DNA from: Aquarana catesbeiana
Lineage: Eukaryota > Chordata > Amphibia > Anura > Ranidae
Direction of reading: 5' to 3'
Assembly: GCF_042186555.1 (NCBI RefSeq)
Contig: NC_133328.1
Coordinates: 497,453,106 to 497,517,105 of the forward strand
DNA length: 64,000 bases
Each line of letters begins with the position of its first letter. The first letter of the stretch is position 1. Under the pieces are notes generated by a model. That model had not been told where the DNA came from. It worked only from the letters and a program-made list of their open reading frames with translations, and searched no databases. A program made the translations under genes and the position numbers. Below are positions 23,151 to 33,040 of the stretch, piece after piece.

Positions 23151-23573
23151 TATTACAGGCTGGTATTCAAATGGTTATGCTGGCCATATGCATAACGATT
23201 TCTCTAATTCAGTCTAGCAGGCTGAACAAAAGAAATCATAGATTCCCCTGTCAACACTAAATGGCGTGGATAGACAAATCTCCTGCTATGGGCTATATTA
23301 GTCTGACCGCCAGCACCTGCAGCTACAAGAATACATGACTAATGACTGCAGCTTATTGGCTGCAGCCAGTGTCTGCCTGACTTTTTCCCAAATGACTCCT
23401 TTGATTTTCTCAATCAAAGTGGTTGAGCAGGGTGGTGTCGGCAGGGCCACCCATGACTTAAATTTTGGTAGAGTCTCAGGAATCAGCAAAGGTTAGAGCC
23501 AGGTTTATTATTTTCTATAGCTTCTATTTAATCACTAACTATTTACTTACTTGAAGCTGGCCATACACTGTAA

Positions 23574-24742
23574 AGCCTCGTACACGATCGGATTGTTGGC
23601 CAACAAAACTGTGGAATTTTGTCCGAAGGGCGTTGGTCCAAACTTGTCTTGCATACACACGGTCACACAAATGTTGGCCAACAATTACAAACGTAGTGAC
23701 GTATTAGACGTACTACGTGGTTTTTCAGCTCTTTAGCGCCACCCTTTGGGCTCCTTCTGCTAATTTCGTGTTAGTAAAAGTTTGGTGAGTGTTGATTTGC
23801 GCTTTTCTTTTCGCGTTATTCTTTTCGCGTTTTTCCTTTAGCGCTTTTCAGTTTGCGCTTTTCAGTTCGTGCTTTTCCGTTCGTTTCTGAACGGCTGTTC
23901 ATCAACCAGACATGTTGCGGAATCGGAGGAGATAACGTGTTCTTTATTATTGTCCTTGGAGTTATTGCTTTGACATTATTTTTTTGGTTGAATAATGATT
24001 TGATTAGGTATATTTTCTATATTTTTGGATGCAGAGAATGCACTTCTTGGTTAAGTTCTATTGGCAGATAGCATGTCTAATTTTTATTTGTTTTATTTTT
24101 TTTAATGCACAATAAAAAAATTGTGTAGAATAATACTTGGCTATGTGTTTGACTTCAAATGACAGTTTGGGAGTAGGCAGTTACATTTTAAAAAATACAA
24201 TGTAAAATTGACAAGGGACACCATAGTTGTATATTTGTTCTTAAAACTAGGGGATAATGGTGTTGTGGTAACTTGCATAAGTAAAAGCTTGATAATATTA
24301 TTCTTGATATCACTAGAAAAAAAAGCCTTTGAAAATTTTATTTGCAATAACTCCATCAGTATCGCCAGAAAAGCAGCTTCATTATTATCCCATTAAAGAA
24401 GAAGAGAATTGTGCGCTGCATTTGGAGATTTCATAATTTGCCATGTCACGAATGTTAATTCTCCATTACGAACACTAGTTTACAGGACCGACCGCTTCTG
24501 GTTCATCCTTGCTTCCGAGCATGTGTGTTTGTACTTTGGACTTTTGTCCGACGGACTTGTGTACACACGCTTGGAAAATCCAACAACACACATTTGTCTG
24601 CGAAAAATTTGAAAACCTGCTAGCCAGTTGGCAGAAAGTCCGACAACAATTGTCCGATGGAGCATACACACGGTCGGATTTACCGACAACAGCCTGTCAT
24701 TGAACATTTCCAGTCGGAAAGTCCGATCGTGTGTATGGGGCT
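23574..24742. mobile_element. Long Harbinger-like element, 1.17 kb
   Basis: Inverted ends AGCCTCGTACACGATCGGA and the complement of TCCGATCGTGTGTATGGGGCT are flanked by TAA and TTA (23571-23573, 24743-24745). About 800 bp of interior is not found in the shorter relatives. It includes a run of TTTTCGCG-type units (23795-23885) and a short frame (23853-24071) whose translation has a hydrophobic segment VFFIIVLGVIALTLFFWL. No transposase motif is seen. The left flank (GCTGGCCATACACTG) itself looks like the end of another MITE family. Confidence 0.65.
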
Positions 24743-24747
24743 TTAGT

Positions 24748-24748
<1 letters not shown>

Positions 24749-24781
<33 letters not shown>
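24749..24781. repeat. Poly(T) run
   Basis: An uninterrupted T run of about 33 bases immediately after the Harbinger-like element. Confidence 0.95.
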
Positions 24782-24784
<3 letters not shown>

Positions 24785-24987
24785 TTTAGCCAACGGATTC
24801 CTCCATCCACACAAATAGCAAAGTGTGTATTTTTTGTTAATAAATGCAACTCTCTTTGAATGGTATCAAAGCATTCAGACTGACTCTTTAACTTAGTTGG
24901 CAAACAAAACAAACGTCTTAAAGAATCATGAAAGCTGAAATTCTACTCTAAAGCTGACATTTGGTGTTTAATAAATGAATTAGTTTT

Positions 24988-24989
<2 letters not shown>

Positions 24990-25036
<47 letters not shown>
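24990..25036. repeat. (TA)n microsatellite
   Basis: About 23 TA units. Confidence 0.95.
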
Positions 25037-25038
<2 letters not shown>

Positions 25039-25206
25039 TTATATAAAATGAGTGTGTATACTATGTAATCCCTGCAGTTTCTCTTTCACAGCCATCGGAT
25101 AGTGCTCTCAGGCTCTCAGAGGCAGCACTTGTAAAGATTACCAGCAGCGACTTTCACTGACAAAAGTTGCACCACTCACCTGCCTGTCCCTTTCTGCCTT
25201 GTCCGC

Positions 25207-25349
25207 TATTCACAAACTGCTATTACTGCATTCCCACAATGCATTGTGTTCTGCGAGTGGATTGAAAGCAGCTGAATGACAGAATCTCCCCTGTCTATTC
25301 ACAGAATGTGATGCATGGGAGGCTAATAACAGGACTAGATTTGTGAATG
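25207..25349. mobile_element. Possible short MITE
   Basis: Imperfect inverted ends: ATTCACAAACTGCTATTACT at the left and the complement of GTCCTGTTATTAGCC..TTGTGAAT at the right, each with an internal TTCTG(T/C)GA motif. Confidence 0.45.
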
Positions 25350-25574
25350 GCAGAGGGAGCAGAAGGGGACGGGCGAGCGTTGCAATTTTTCCCTGTAGCA
25401 ACTGCAGCTGTAAACCATAATTGACATTCACATCACCAGAATTGACTAGTTGATAGTACAGTTGTAAGCAGTATATATTCAGCCTGTATCTCCATCTTCC
25501 TGGGTGTTGAAGATTTCCCCACAAACCTCTACAGGGCCACAAATCTACTACACCGTGATACTAAACCAATAAAT

Positions 25575-25622
25575 AATGAGATAAAGAAAAGACACTATCC
25601 CCATTCTTTTCTTTATCTCATT
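25575..25622. repeat. Perfect 17-bp hairpin
   Basis: AATGAGATAAAGAAAAG (25575-25591) is perfectly complementary to 25606-25622 with a 14-base loop. Confidence 0.85.
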
Positions 25623-25798
25623 CTTATAATGCAGTTTCAGACAGGTTATGTAGGGCAACCTGAATAATTTATGCATCTCCTGCTCAAACATGGTCAGGAG
25701 AAAAGTGACACAAAAGACTATGTTCAAGGTTCATATTTGGTTCGGAGTAGTACTTTTTGGTCACAGGGGGAAAGCAGGAAGGAAAAGTGCACTTCTGA

Positions 25799-25800
<2 letters not shown>

Positions 25801-25830
<30 letters not shown>
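25801..25830. repeat. Poly(T) run
   Basis: About 30 T residues. Confidence 0.95.
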
Positions 25831-25833
<3 letters not shown>

Positions 25834-26139
25834 GGGGCTCATTAAAAATAAACTGGGCTTAAGTATTAAAAAAATACTACTATTATAGTAACCATTCTAT
25901 GGTAGAGGAATAAGTGTAATACTTGTCTTATTTTTCTCTCCCCTGGCAGCAGACACTGTCCTTGTTCTCAGCGACACTCTGAGACAGAGCCTTGTGTCCT
26001 CTTGTACAATGCAGAACTATTGGTCCAGCATTGCATGTGATACCAGAGTAGGGGGGACCAGTCGTACAGTGTGGCAGAAGCCTGCCAGAGCAAGGAAAGA
26101 AGCAGGTATTACAGCATATTCCTGGACCCCCAGACTGCA

Positions 26140-26300
26140 GCCGGCCATAGACAGTTTGAATCTCAGTCGGAATCTCTGCCGGTTCAGCAGGGACTGGCTG
26201 AGATTCGAACCATGTATGGGCAAGCCGATCGATCAATTAACTTGGGTGCAACCAGCATGTTGGATTTTTCTACATACAGTAACTGCTGGCAGCTATAGCC
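26140..26300. mobile_element. Interspersed repeat, relative at 35490-35645
   Basis: GCCGGTTCAGCAGGGACTGG and ATTCGAACCATGTATGGGC appear here, and the reverse complement of the same text appears at about 35597-35642. CAGCTATAGCC is shared near the other end. Confidence 0.5.
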
Positions 26301-26309
26301 TCTGTTAGT

Positions 26310-28448
26310 AACCATTGTATGCTGCTGACCGGGAATGCTCCCTATGCCCCCCACTGGCAGAATAGACTAGCACAGCGGAAGGCATTCCCCCATCGACACT
26401 GACTGTATTGATGGGAATCAAGCGATTTTCTTTCCTTCCTCCCGTGGTGGAAGGAGGCCAGACTTAACAAGTATTTAACCCTTGTAGTGTGGGAATGCTC
26501 CACACTAGGATATTTTTTTTTTCTGCTGCCTAGAGTTGGGTTTATTGTACTACTTGTCAAATGTCTTATCATGAAAGTATTTAGGTTTCAGAAACTTGCT
26601 TGCTAGTCACAGCTCAGTCGTGCCTCCAACCCTTCCTCTTGCACCCCAAAATTTAAATGTTTCCAACACTCAGTAATTCTTTTGAGACACCCTCAATGCA
26701 TTGTGGGACTTGGGGCATTCCAGAACTTTAAGTGCAGCAAAATACTTTCTGCTGTTATAAGGACTTTGGGCTGATTTTGATCTAGTTGCAGGTTAACTCC
26801 TTGTCATACTAAACTTCCCTCCACTGCTCCACCAATTGTCCCTTTATGGATTTGCAGTGAGTTGGCCTTCGATTATTACATATTTAGGTGCCTTACGTAT
26901 GAATGTGTTACTAGAAGAGGATATTTTACATCTTTAATGCCCACATCATTACCATAAACTCTGCCAAAATCTAGGCAAAAACATTACATTCTTTATACTG
27001 ATTCTGTTTTTGTGCCCAGGCATTTGAAACTGTCTATGATTCTAATTTGAGCACACAATGGTATATCTTGAGCAATAAGGTCTAGTGACAGCAAAATTGA
27101 TTTGATAATACCAAAACCAGAAAATTATCCAAATAGGGTCATGGATTCCATCAGGAAGTATAAGGATTTGGCAGTATTCCCCAAAAAGGGTAGTGCGGCG
27201 TCCATGTATAGCACAACCTTTTCTTACCAATCCCATGAAACCCAGTGATAGCAATTGCAAGGTGCTCAGTTGCCAGCACAAAAAGGAGACAAATTGAGAA
27301 AAACAAAAGGTTCTAAAGGTGTATTATTGATCCTCTGACAGTTTTTTTTGGGTAGAATGTAAAATTTGGAGCCATTTAGTTTAATAAAATAAGATCCTAG
27401 TCCAAAGTGAGAGAGGATGTCCCATAGGTATTCCATTTAGTGCTATGAAATGCCTTGGCAGCAGCAGCTTGAGACGCAGTAGCTCTATTGCCCACGTTGT
27501 CAAGAACAAATTGAATATTTATAATTTGCCCTTCTGATATTAATAACTGTCATTTTAGAGGGAGTGAAGCCTGATTGTTTGTTTGGCATGTATTAATTTG
27601 TGTATTACTTCAATTAGTTGGTTTGCAAGAACCCTTGAAAAACTTTACATCAGAGGTCAAGAGAAATTGAAAGGTATAATTCTGGAATAAGGATGTCCTT
27701 TCCTGTTTAGTACCAGGATTACTGCTTATGTCAAAGAGTCTGAAGGAGAACTTGTACTGGAATCCTCCTCAAGAACCCCTAGCAATTCAGGAATAAAATA
27801 GTACCTTATTCTTTGTATATATAAAAGGAGACCATCTAGACTTAGCACTTTATTGTTGGTAGCCTCTGCTGCTGTAGTGGTGAGTTTGTCAATCATAGGA
27901 GGGGGGGGGGGGTTGTTAGGCTACTCCTATGCTCCTCTGATAAAGTTAGAACCTGTGTCAGTTCTTTAGGATGCTCTTCTGATAAACATGGAGGATTAAG
28001 GGAATTTAGAAACGGTGTCAATTTTTTAGGTGGGTAGGAGTCTTCAAGTGTTCTAAAGGCTAAACATTTTTTACCATAATGCATTCCCTGCATTAAGGTA
28101 AAAAATATTTGATAGTAATATGACCCCCCCTTATACTTACCCGAATCCCCACTTGATTCAGCGCTGTGCCCATCTGTAGTGGCTCTCCCTGAAGTCACAG
28201 GCTTTGCTGAGGCATCGGGATCCGGATCCCGATGCTGTCAGTCAAATCCTGTAATGAATGGGTGGGTCTGAGCTGCACTGTCTTTGCAAGGACACATGCA
28301 GCACGGCTTAGGATCTAGCCTGGGAGTGTGTCACAATAGGTAATGGCTGTATGGTTGCACACTGAGAAAAAGGGGAGAGAGGAGCACAGCCGGGACCCCA
28401 GATGAGGAGGATTGGCGCTGCTCTTTGCAATCCATTTCCACAGAGCAG
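26310..28448. other. No gene; fragments of known repeat types only
   Basis: No exon I can support. A G-run lies at 27900-27912. At 28075-28330 sequence resembles the MITE family of 51780-52070 and 54557-55058 (TAATGCATTC.. with GC-rich interior), but no ends match. Confidence 0.4.
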
Positions 28449-28663
28449 GTACAGTGCTTTGAAAAAGCATTCATACCCCTTGATATTTTTCACAATTTGT
28501 CATGTAACAGCCATAAACGTAAATGTATTTTATTGGGATTGTATGTGATGGACCAACACAAAGTGGCACATAACTGTAGTGAAAGGAAAATTATAGTTTT
28601 CAAAATTATTTACAAATACCGTATTAATCGGCGTATAACACGCCGATCGGCGTATAACACGCA

Positions 28664-28749
28664 GACAGTGCTCCCCCTTCCCCCTCCGAGGCAGCCCAAA
28701 TAGATACCTCAGTTTGGGCTGCCTCGGAGGGGGAAGGGGGAGCACTGTC
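28664..28749. repeat. Perfect 37-bp-arm hairpin, 12-base loop
   Basis: Arms 28664-28700 and 28713-28749 are exact reverse complements; the loop is TAGATACCTCAG. The arms are pyrimidine-rich on one side and purine-rich on the other (CTCCCCCTTCCCCCTCCGAG). Confidence 0.97.
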
Positions 28750-28934
28750 AGATTACATACAGTGAGAATCTCCTGTTACTCGGCGGCCTCTGTAATAGGA
28801 AGTTCCGTCTCCTGGGCCGGCATTGGACCAGTATTCTGTCTATCATAGAAGCCGGTCCAAGAGGCGGGACTTTGTATTAAAGAAGCCACTCGTCCCGCCC
28901 CCCTCCTTGTCCACTCTGCTGCAGCAGTAATCTG

Positions 28935-29200
28935 AGGTGAGGCTGCAGATAGACACTGATCAGGCTGCATTGATGGCACCTGTGAGGCTGCAGATGGGCA
29001 TTGATTAGGTTACATTGATGACACCTGTGAGGCTGCAGATGGGCATTGATCAGGTTACATTGATGGCACCTGTGAGGCTGCAGATGGGCATTGATCAGGC
29101 TACATTGATGGGCAACTGTGAAGCTGCAGATGGACATTGATCAGGCTGCATTGATGGGCACTATTGGGGCTGCATATGGGCACTGGTGAGGCAGCATTTA
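28935..29200. repeat. Tandem array, about 45-bp units
   Basis: Repeated GAGGCTGCAGATGGGCATTG, ATCAGGTTACATTGATGGCACC with small variations, five to six units. The related truncated element at 6470-6784 has a different array at the corresponding place. Confidence 0.85.
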
Positions 29201-29340
29201 TGGGCACTGACCCTTTTTTTGCTTCAAAGTTTTTTATTTAAAAAAATAGTTTTTTCCTGAAACTTCCCTCTTAAAATGAAAGTGTGTTTATATGCTTGTG
29301 CGTGTTATACGCCGATAAATAGGGTAAATATCTGAAAAGT

Positions 29341-30656
29341 ATCCGGATCCAGTGGTATGGACCAAATATGGTATTAAAATCTTGCTCCACATTGTACCAA
29401 ACAGTACTTTATTGTCATTCGATGAATTAAAACTAAAATATGATTTGCCAAACTCACATTTCTTTAGGTACATTCAATTGCGGCATGCTTTTTGCTCACA
29501 ATTTGGTAGGGAGCCCCTTGACCATGAGCCCAGCGACCTAGAGCTACTGACCCGCAGTAAATCACTGCAAAAACAAGTTTCCTGCTTATATAAAGATTTA
29601 TTCCATGAAACAACCCTCCTGTTGGGGCCTTGCAGGAGAGCTTGGGAGGCCATAGCCCCTGGACTGGACAGAGACGATTAGGATGATATGTGGGGAACTG
29701 CATTCCAGTATTTAGTATCTAGCAGAGATAGAATGATCCACTAAAAGTTCCTACACAGAATCTACCTCACCCCAGCTAGACTGGCAAAGATTTTTGGAAC
29801 CCAGCCTTCCCTGTGCTGGAGATGCGCTGCACCCTTAGCTAACTTTATGCATATTTTCTGGGAATGCCCATCAATTAAAGCTTATTGGCAAGCAATTGCC
29901 TCCTGTATAAGGTCGGTTACTTCAATCTCTATCCCTGTGTCCATTGAGGTGTTGCTTCTACACTTAGTGGAGTCTGGCCACTACCAGAGCCATTCGGACC
30001 CTTCTTACCCTGTTACTGTTTTATGCTAAAAAACGCATTATCCTTTCATGGAAGAGCTCTGTGTCACCGACTTTGGAGTCTTGGAAAACATTGGTCAACA
30101 AGGCAGTACCCTTTTACAAGGCTACATACTTGAGCAGAGGGGCTCTGAACAAATTTGAGAAGGTTTGGGGGGGTGGATGGCTTCCATGGACATGGCATCA
30201 GATTAATCATACTAGAACACAGCTCAGGATCCTTGGTAGGCATAGTAACTCAGAGAGGAGATTGTCTTGAAGGGCTAGAAATTAGAGAGTGGTCAAAGAA
30301 CTGGCGCACTGCATATTTAGGGATGGGCAACTCTTCTTAATTGAACCATGTCACTGGGGGGCGGGGAGGGGAGGAGAACGTCACCACTCCACGGAGGATA
30401 TCTGCTAGATCATATGGGAAGTCGCGGAACTGTATCCTTGTGTTATGGTAGACTGCCTCCGGCTGGAGGTAGGAATGTTCGTGTACCTATCTGGGCAAAG
30501 TTAGGGGGGGGATGCATCAGAAGTTTATGTGATACCTTTTATGTTGTACTGTTTTCTGTACCGGTAAGTTTGTGGCCGGTTGTTGCCCACAATGTTTGGC
30601 TTGTTAATACATGTATTGTATAAAACGAAATAAAAAAAATGATTAAAAAAAAAAAT
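29341..30656 (+). mobile_element. 5'-truncated L1-type LINE inside the Tc1
   Basis: 1.3-kb insertion between duplications ATATCTGAAAAGT (29328-29340, 30657-30669), ending in an A-rich tail (30630-30655). The sequence is a homologous relative of the LINE at 138-1710. The duplication length and A tail fit target-primed reverse transcription. Confidence 0.9.
29352..30170 (+). pseudogene. L1-type ORF2 C-terminal fragment
   Basis: The frame from 29352 gives LKYDLPNSHFFRYIQLRHAF, matching the block LKDKHGLPNWYFFRYLQLSHAF of the first LINE. TAG at 29682 and TAA at 29742 break it, after which the same frame gives the knuckle CWRCAAPLANFMHIFWEC (about 29814-29868) and runs to a stop near 30027. The final block WKTLVNKAVPFYKATYLSRG then reads in another frame (30061-30150), so at least one indel exists. 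Only the region past the RT core is present. It cannot encode a working protein. Confidence 0.88.
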
Positions 30657-31034
30657 ATATCTGAAAAGTGTGGCATGCATTTGTATTCAGCCCCCTTTAC
30701 TCTGATACCCCTTACTAAAATCTGGTGGAACCAATTGCATTCAGACGTCACCTTTATAAGTAAATAGGGTCCACCTGTGTGTAATTTAATCTTCTTATTA
30801 ATACAGCTAGTCTGTGAAGCCCTCAGAGGTTTGTTAGAGAACCTTAGTGAACAAACAGCATCACGAAGGCCAATGAACACACCAGACAAGTCAGGGATAA
30901 AGTTGTGGAGAAGTTTATAGGAAGGTTAGGTTATAAAAAAATATCCCAAGCTTTGAACGTCCCACAGAGAACTGTTCAATCCATCATCTGAAAATGGAAA
31001 GCATATGGTACAAATGCAAACCTACCAAGACATG

Positions 31035-31770
31035 AGGTAGATATTTGCCAGCACACCAAGGATCGGCACAAAGTGGCGTCCAAACGGGTAGTTTATTGCA
31101 TGATCACAACACAAGGAAGGTGCAACGTTTCGGAGTCATGCAGGACCCCTTTGTCAGGCATGTGATAAACGTGGGATAACAGTGGAAAGAATTTAAATAA
31201 CCATCAACCAATCAGAAAAGAGAGGAAAACCAGAGCTCCTCCCACCCCCAGATAGGTATGACATCTCAAATCTCGCCAAAAAGACTCAAAAGGTTAACAT
31301 AATTAAACAGATCCAAAAAAAGTATGTGAAGAAGGGGTTAACATAAAAAAAAAAACACACTGACACTACCTGTGTTTTGTCATATAGGATTTGGTATTGT
31401 GGATCCTGAGTCACTATAAGGACGGGCCTGTTGCTAGGGAACATAAATATGAATCGCACGATCTAGATACGATATAGCCAGCGCAGGGATTCGTTACATT
31501 ACAACGGCAATCGCCGATCGTGCATGCAACAGGGACGCTGTAAAGCCAGGGGCCGCCGATGCCATGGAGAAGCATGACGCCGGCGCACCCTGGCCCGACA
31601 CAGATCAGTGCCCCTGTGGGAGTAAATGTTTGCAGGTACGCTCAGACTACAGCAATCATCGCTGGCAAATATCTACGTTGTGACCTGAACCAGTATTCAG
31701 CTGGCTGTTGCTGCAGCACCCAAACCTTGAGAGCTTGTACCAGGAACGTGTGCAATGGGAATATGAAGTA
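31035..31770 (-). mobile_element. Penelope-like terminal fragment inside the Tc1
   Basis: 736 bp between imperfect duplications CTACCAAGACATG (31022-31034) and CTACCAAGTCATG (31771-31783). It contains a reverse-strand motif CTGACAAAGGGGTCC..GACTCCGAAACG (31122-31157) like that of other Penelope-like ends. Inverted blocks GTAGATATTTGCCAGC (31038) and GCTGGCAAATATCTAC (about 31662) lie inside it. No RT frame. Confidence 0.65.
31122..31157 (-). ncRNA. Degenerate hammerhead-like core
   Basis: On the reverse strand CUGA is followed by a short stem (GGGUC paired with GACUC, one G-U pair) and CGAAACG. The canonical CUGANGA is CUGACAA here, so catalysis is unlikely. Confidence 0.4.
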
Positions 31771-32117
31771 CTACCAAGTCATGGCCATCCACCTAAACTG
31801 ACAGGCCGGGCAAGGAGAGGATTAATCAGAGATGCAGCCAAGAGGCCCATGGTGACTCTGGAGGAGCTGCAGAGATCCACAGCTCAGGGAGAATCTGTCC
31901 ACAGGACAACTATTAGTTGTGCACTCCACAAATCTGGCCTTTATGGAAGAATGGCAAGAAGAAATCCATTGTTGAAAGAAAGCCATAAGAAGTCCCGTTT
32001 GCGAGAAGCCAAGTGGGGGACACAGCAAACATGTGGAAGAAGGTGCTCTGGTCAGATGAGACCAAAATTTGAAGTTTTTGGCCTAAAAGCAAAACTCTAT
32101 GTATAGCGGAAAACTAA

Positions 32118-32321
32118 TGCCACGTACACATGGCCGGACTTCCCGACAGAAAAAGTCTGATGGGAGCTTTCGGTTGGACATTGCGACTGTGTGTATGCCC
32201 CATCGGACTTTTTCTGTCGGCATTTCCGACGGACTCAGATATAGAACATGTTCTAAATCTCTCCGTTGGAAATGCCGATGGAGTTTAGTTCGTTGGTAAG
32301 TCCGGCCGTGTGTATGCGGCA
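32118..32321. mobile_element. Harbinger-like MITE inside the Tc1
   Basis: 204 bp with ends TGCCACGTACACATGGCCGG and the complement, flanked by TAA (32115-32117, 32322-32324). The flanking transposase text joins smoothly (AAACTAA to TAATACTGC) when the insert is removed, which confirms the TAA duplication. Confidence 0.88.
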
Positions 32322-33040
32322 TAATACTGCACATCGCCCTTAACATACCATACTAAACATAATGGTGGTGGTGACAGCATCATGTTGTGGGGATGCTTTT
32401 CTTTAGCAGGTACAGGGAAGCTGGTCAGAGTTGATGGGGAAGATGGATGGAGCCAAATACAGGGCGATCTTAGAAGAAAACCTGTTAGAGCCTGCAAAAG
32501 ACTAGGGCGGGGGTTCACCTTCCAGCAAGACAACAACTCTTAACATACAGCCAGAGCTACAATGAAATGGTTTAGATCAAAGCATATTCCTGTGTTAGAA
32601 TGGCCCAGTCAAAGTCCAGACCTAAATCCAATTGAAAATCTGTGGCCAGACTTAAAAATTGCTGTTCACATATGCTCTCCATCCAATCTGACAGAGCTTG
32701 AGCTATTTTGCAAAGCATGGGCAAAAATATCACTCTCTAGATGTGCAAAGCCGGTAGAGACATACCTAAAAAGACTTGCAGCTGTAATTGCAGCCAAAGG
32801 TGGTTCTACAAAGTATTAACTCCAGGGGAGCTGAATACAAATGCACGCTACACTTTTCACATATTTATTTGTAAACAGTTTTGAAAACCATTTATCATTT
32901 TCCTTACACTTCACAATTATGTGCCACTTTGTGTTGGTCTATCACATAAAATTCTTATAAAATACATTTATGTTTTGGGTTGTAACATGAGAAAATGTGG
33001 AAAATTTCAAGGGCTATGAAAACTTTTTCAAGGCACTGTA

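Larger units (their letters stand above)
28619..29324. mobile_element. TA-flanked MITE with minisatellite and hairpin
   Basis: 706 bp with inverted ends CCGTATTAATCGGCGTATAA and the complement of TTATACGCCGATAAATAGGG, flanked by TA (28617-28618, 29325-29326). It contains a perfect 37-bp hairpin (28664-28749) and a tandem array (28935-29200) of units like TGAGGCTGCAGATGGGCATT. TA duplication suggests a Tc1/mariner-mobilised family. Confidence 0.85.
30860..32819 (+). pseudogene. Tc1-type DDE transposase, interrupted
   Basis: A Tc1 transposase cuts and pastes its element at TA using a DD34E catalytic triad. The N-terminal helix-turn-helix region is at 30863-31034 (SQALNVPQRTVQSII followed by TGA where related copies have a CGA arginine codon, consistent with CpG decay). 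A Penelope-like insertion separates it from 31783 onward, where PKLTGRARRGLIRDAAKRP to KSGLYGRMARR is readable. The first catalytic Asp region (TCAGATGAGACC, near 32055) is followed by a frame error. A Harbinger MITE lies at 32118-32321. The C-terminal piece (32562-32819) ends SQSPDLNPIENLWPDLK..GGSTKY, the segment with the catalytic Glu. Two insertions, stops and indels make it dead. Confidence 0.9.
28452..33038 (+). mobile_element. Tc1-like transposon opened by four insertions
   Basis: Terminal inverted repeats (CAGTGCTTTGAAAAAG at 28452 and the complement of CTTTTTCAAGGCACTG at 33038) are flanked by TA (28450-28451, 33039-33040). Removing the insertions at 28619-29324, 29341-30656, 31035-31770 and 32118-32321 with their duplications leaves about 1.6 kb, the normal Tc1 length. 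The order of events is inferred from duplications: all four post-date the Tc1 insertion. Confidence 0.9.

Noticed and set aside
28530..28745. Two opposite frames both ending LPLPPPRQPK
   Set aside because: Mirror translation of the perfect hairpin arms, not genes.
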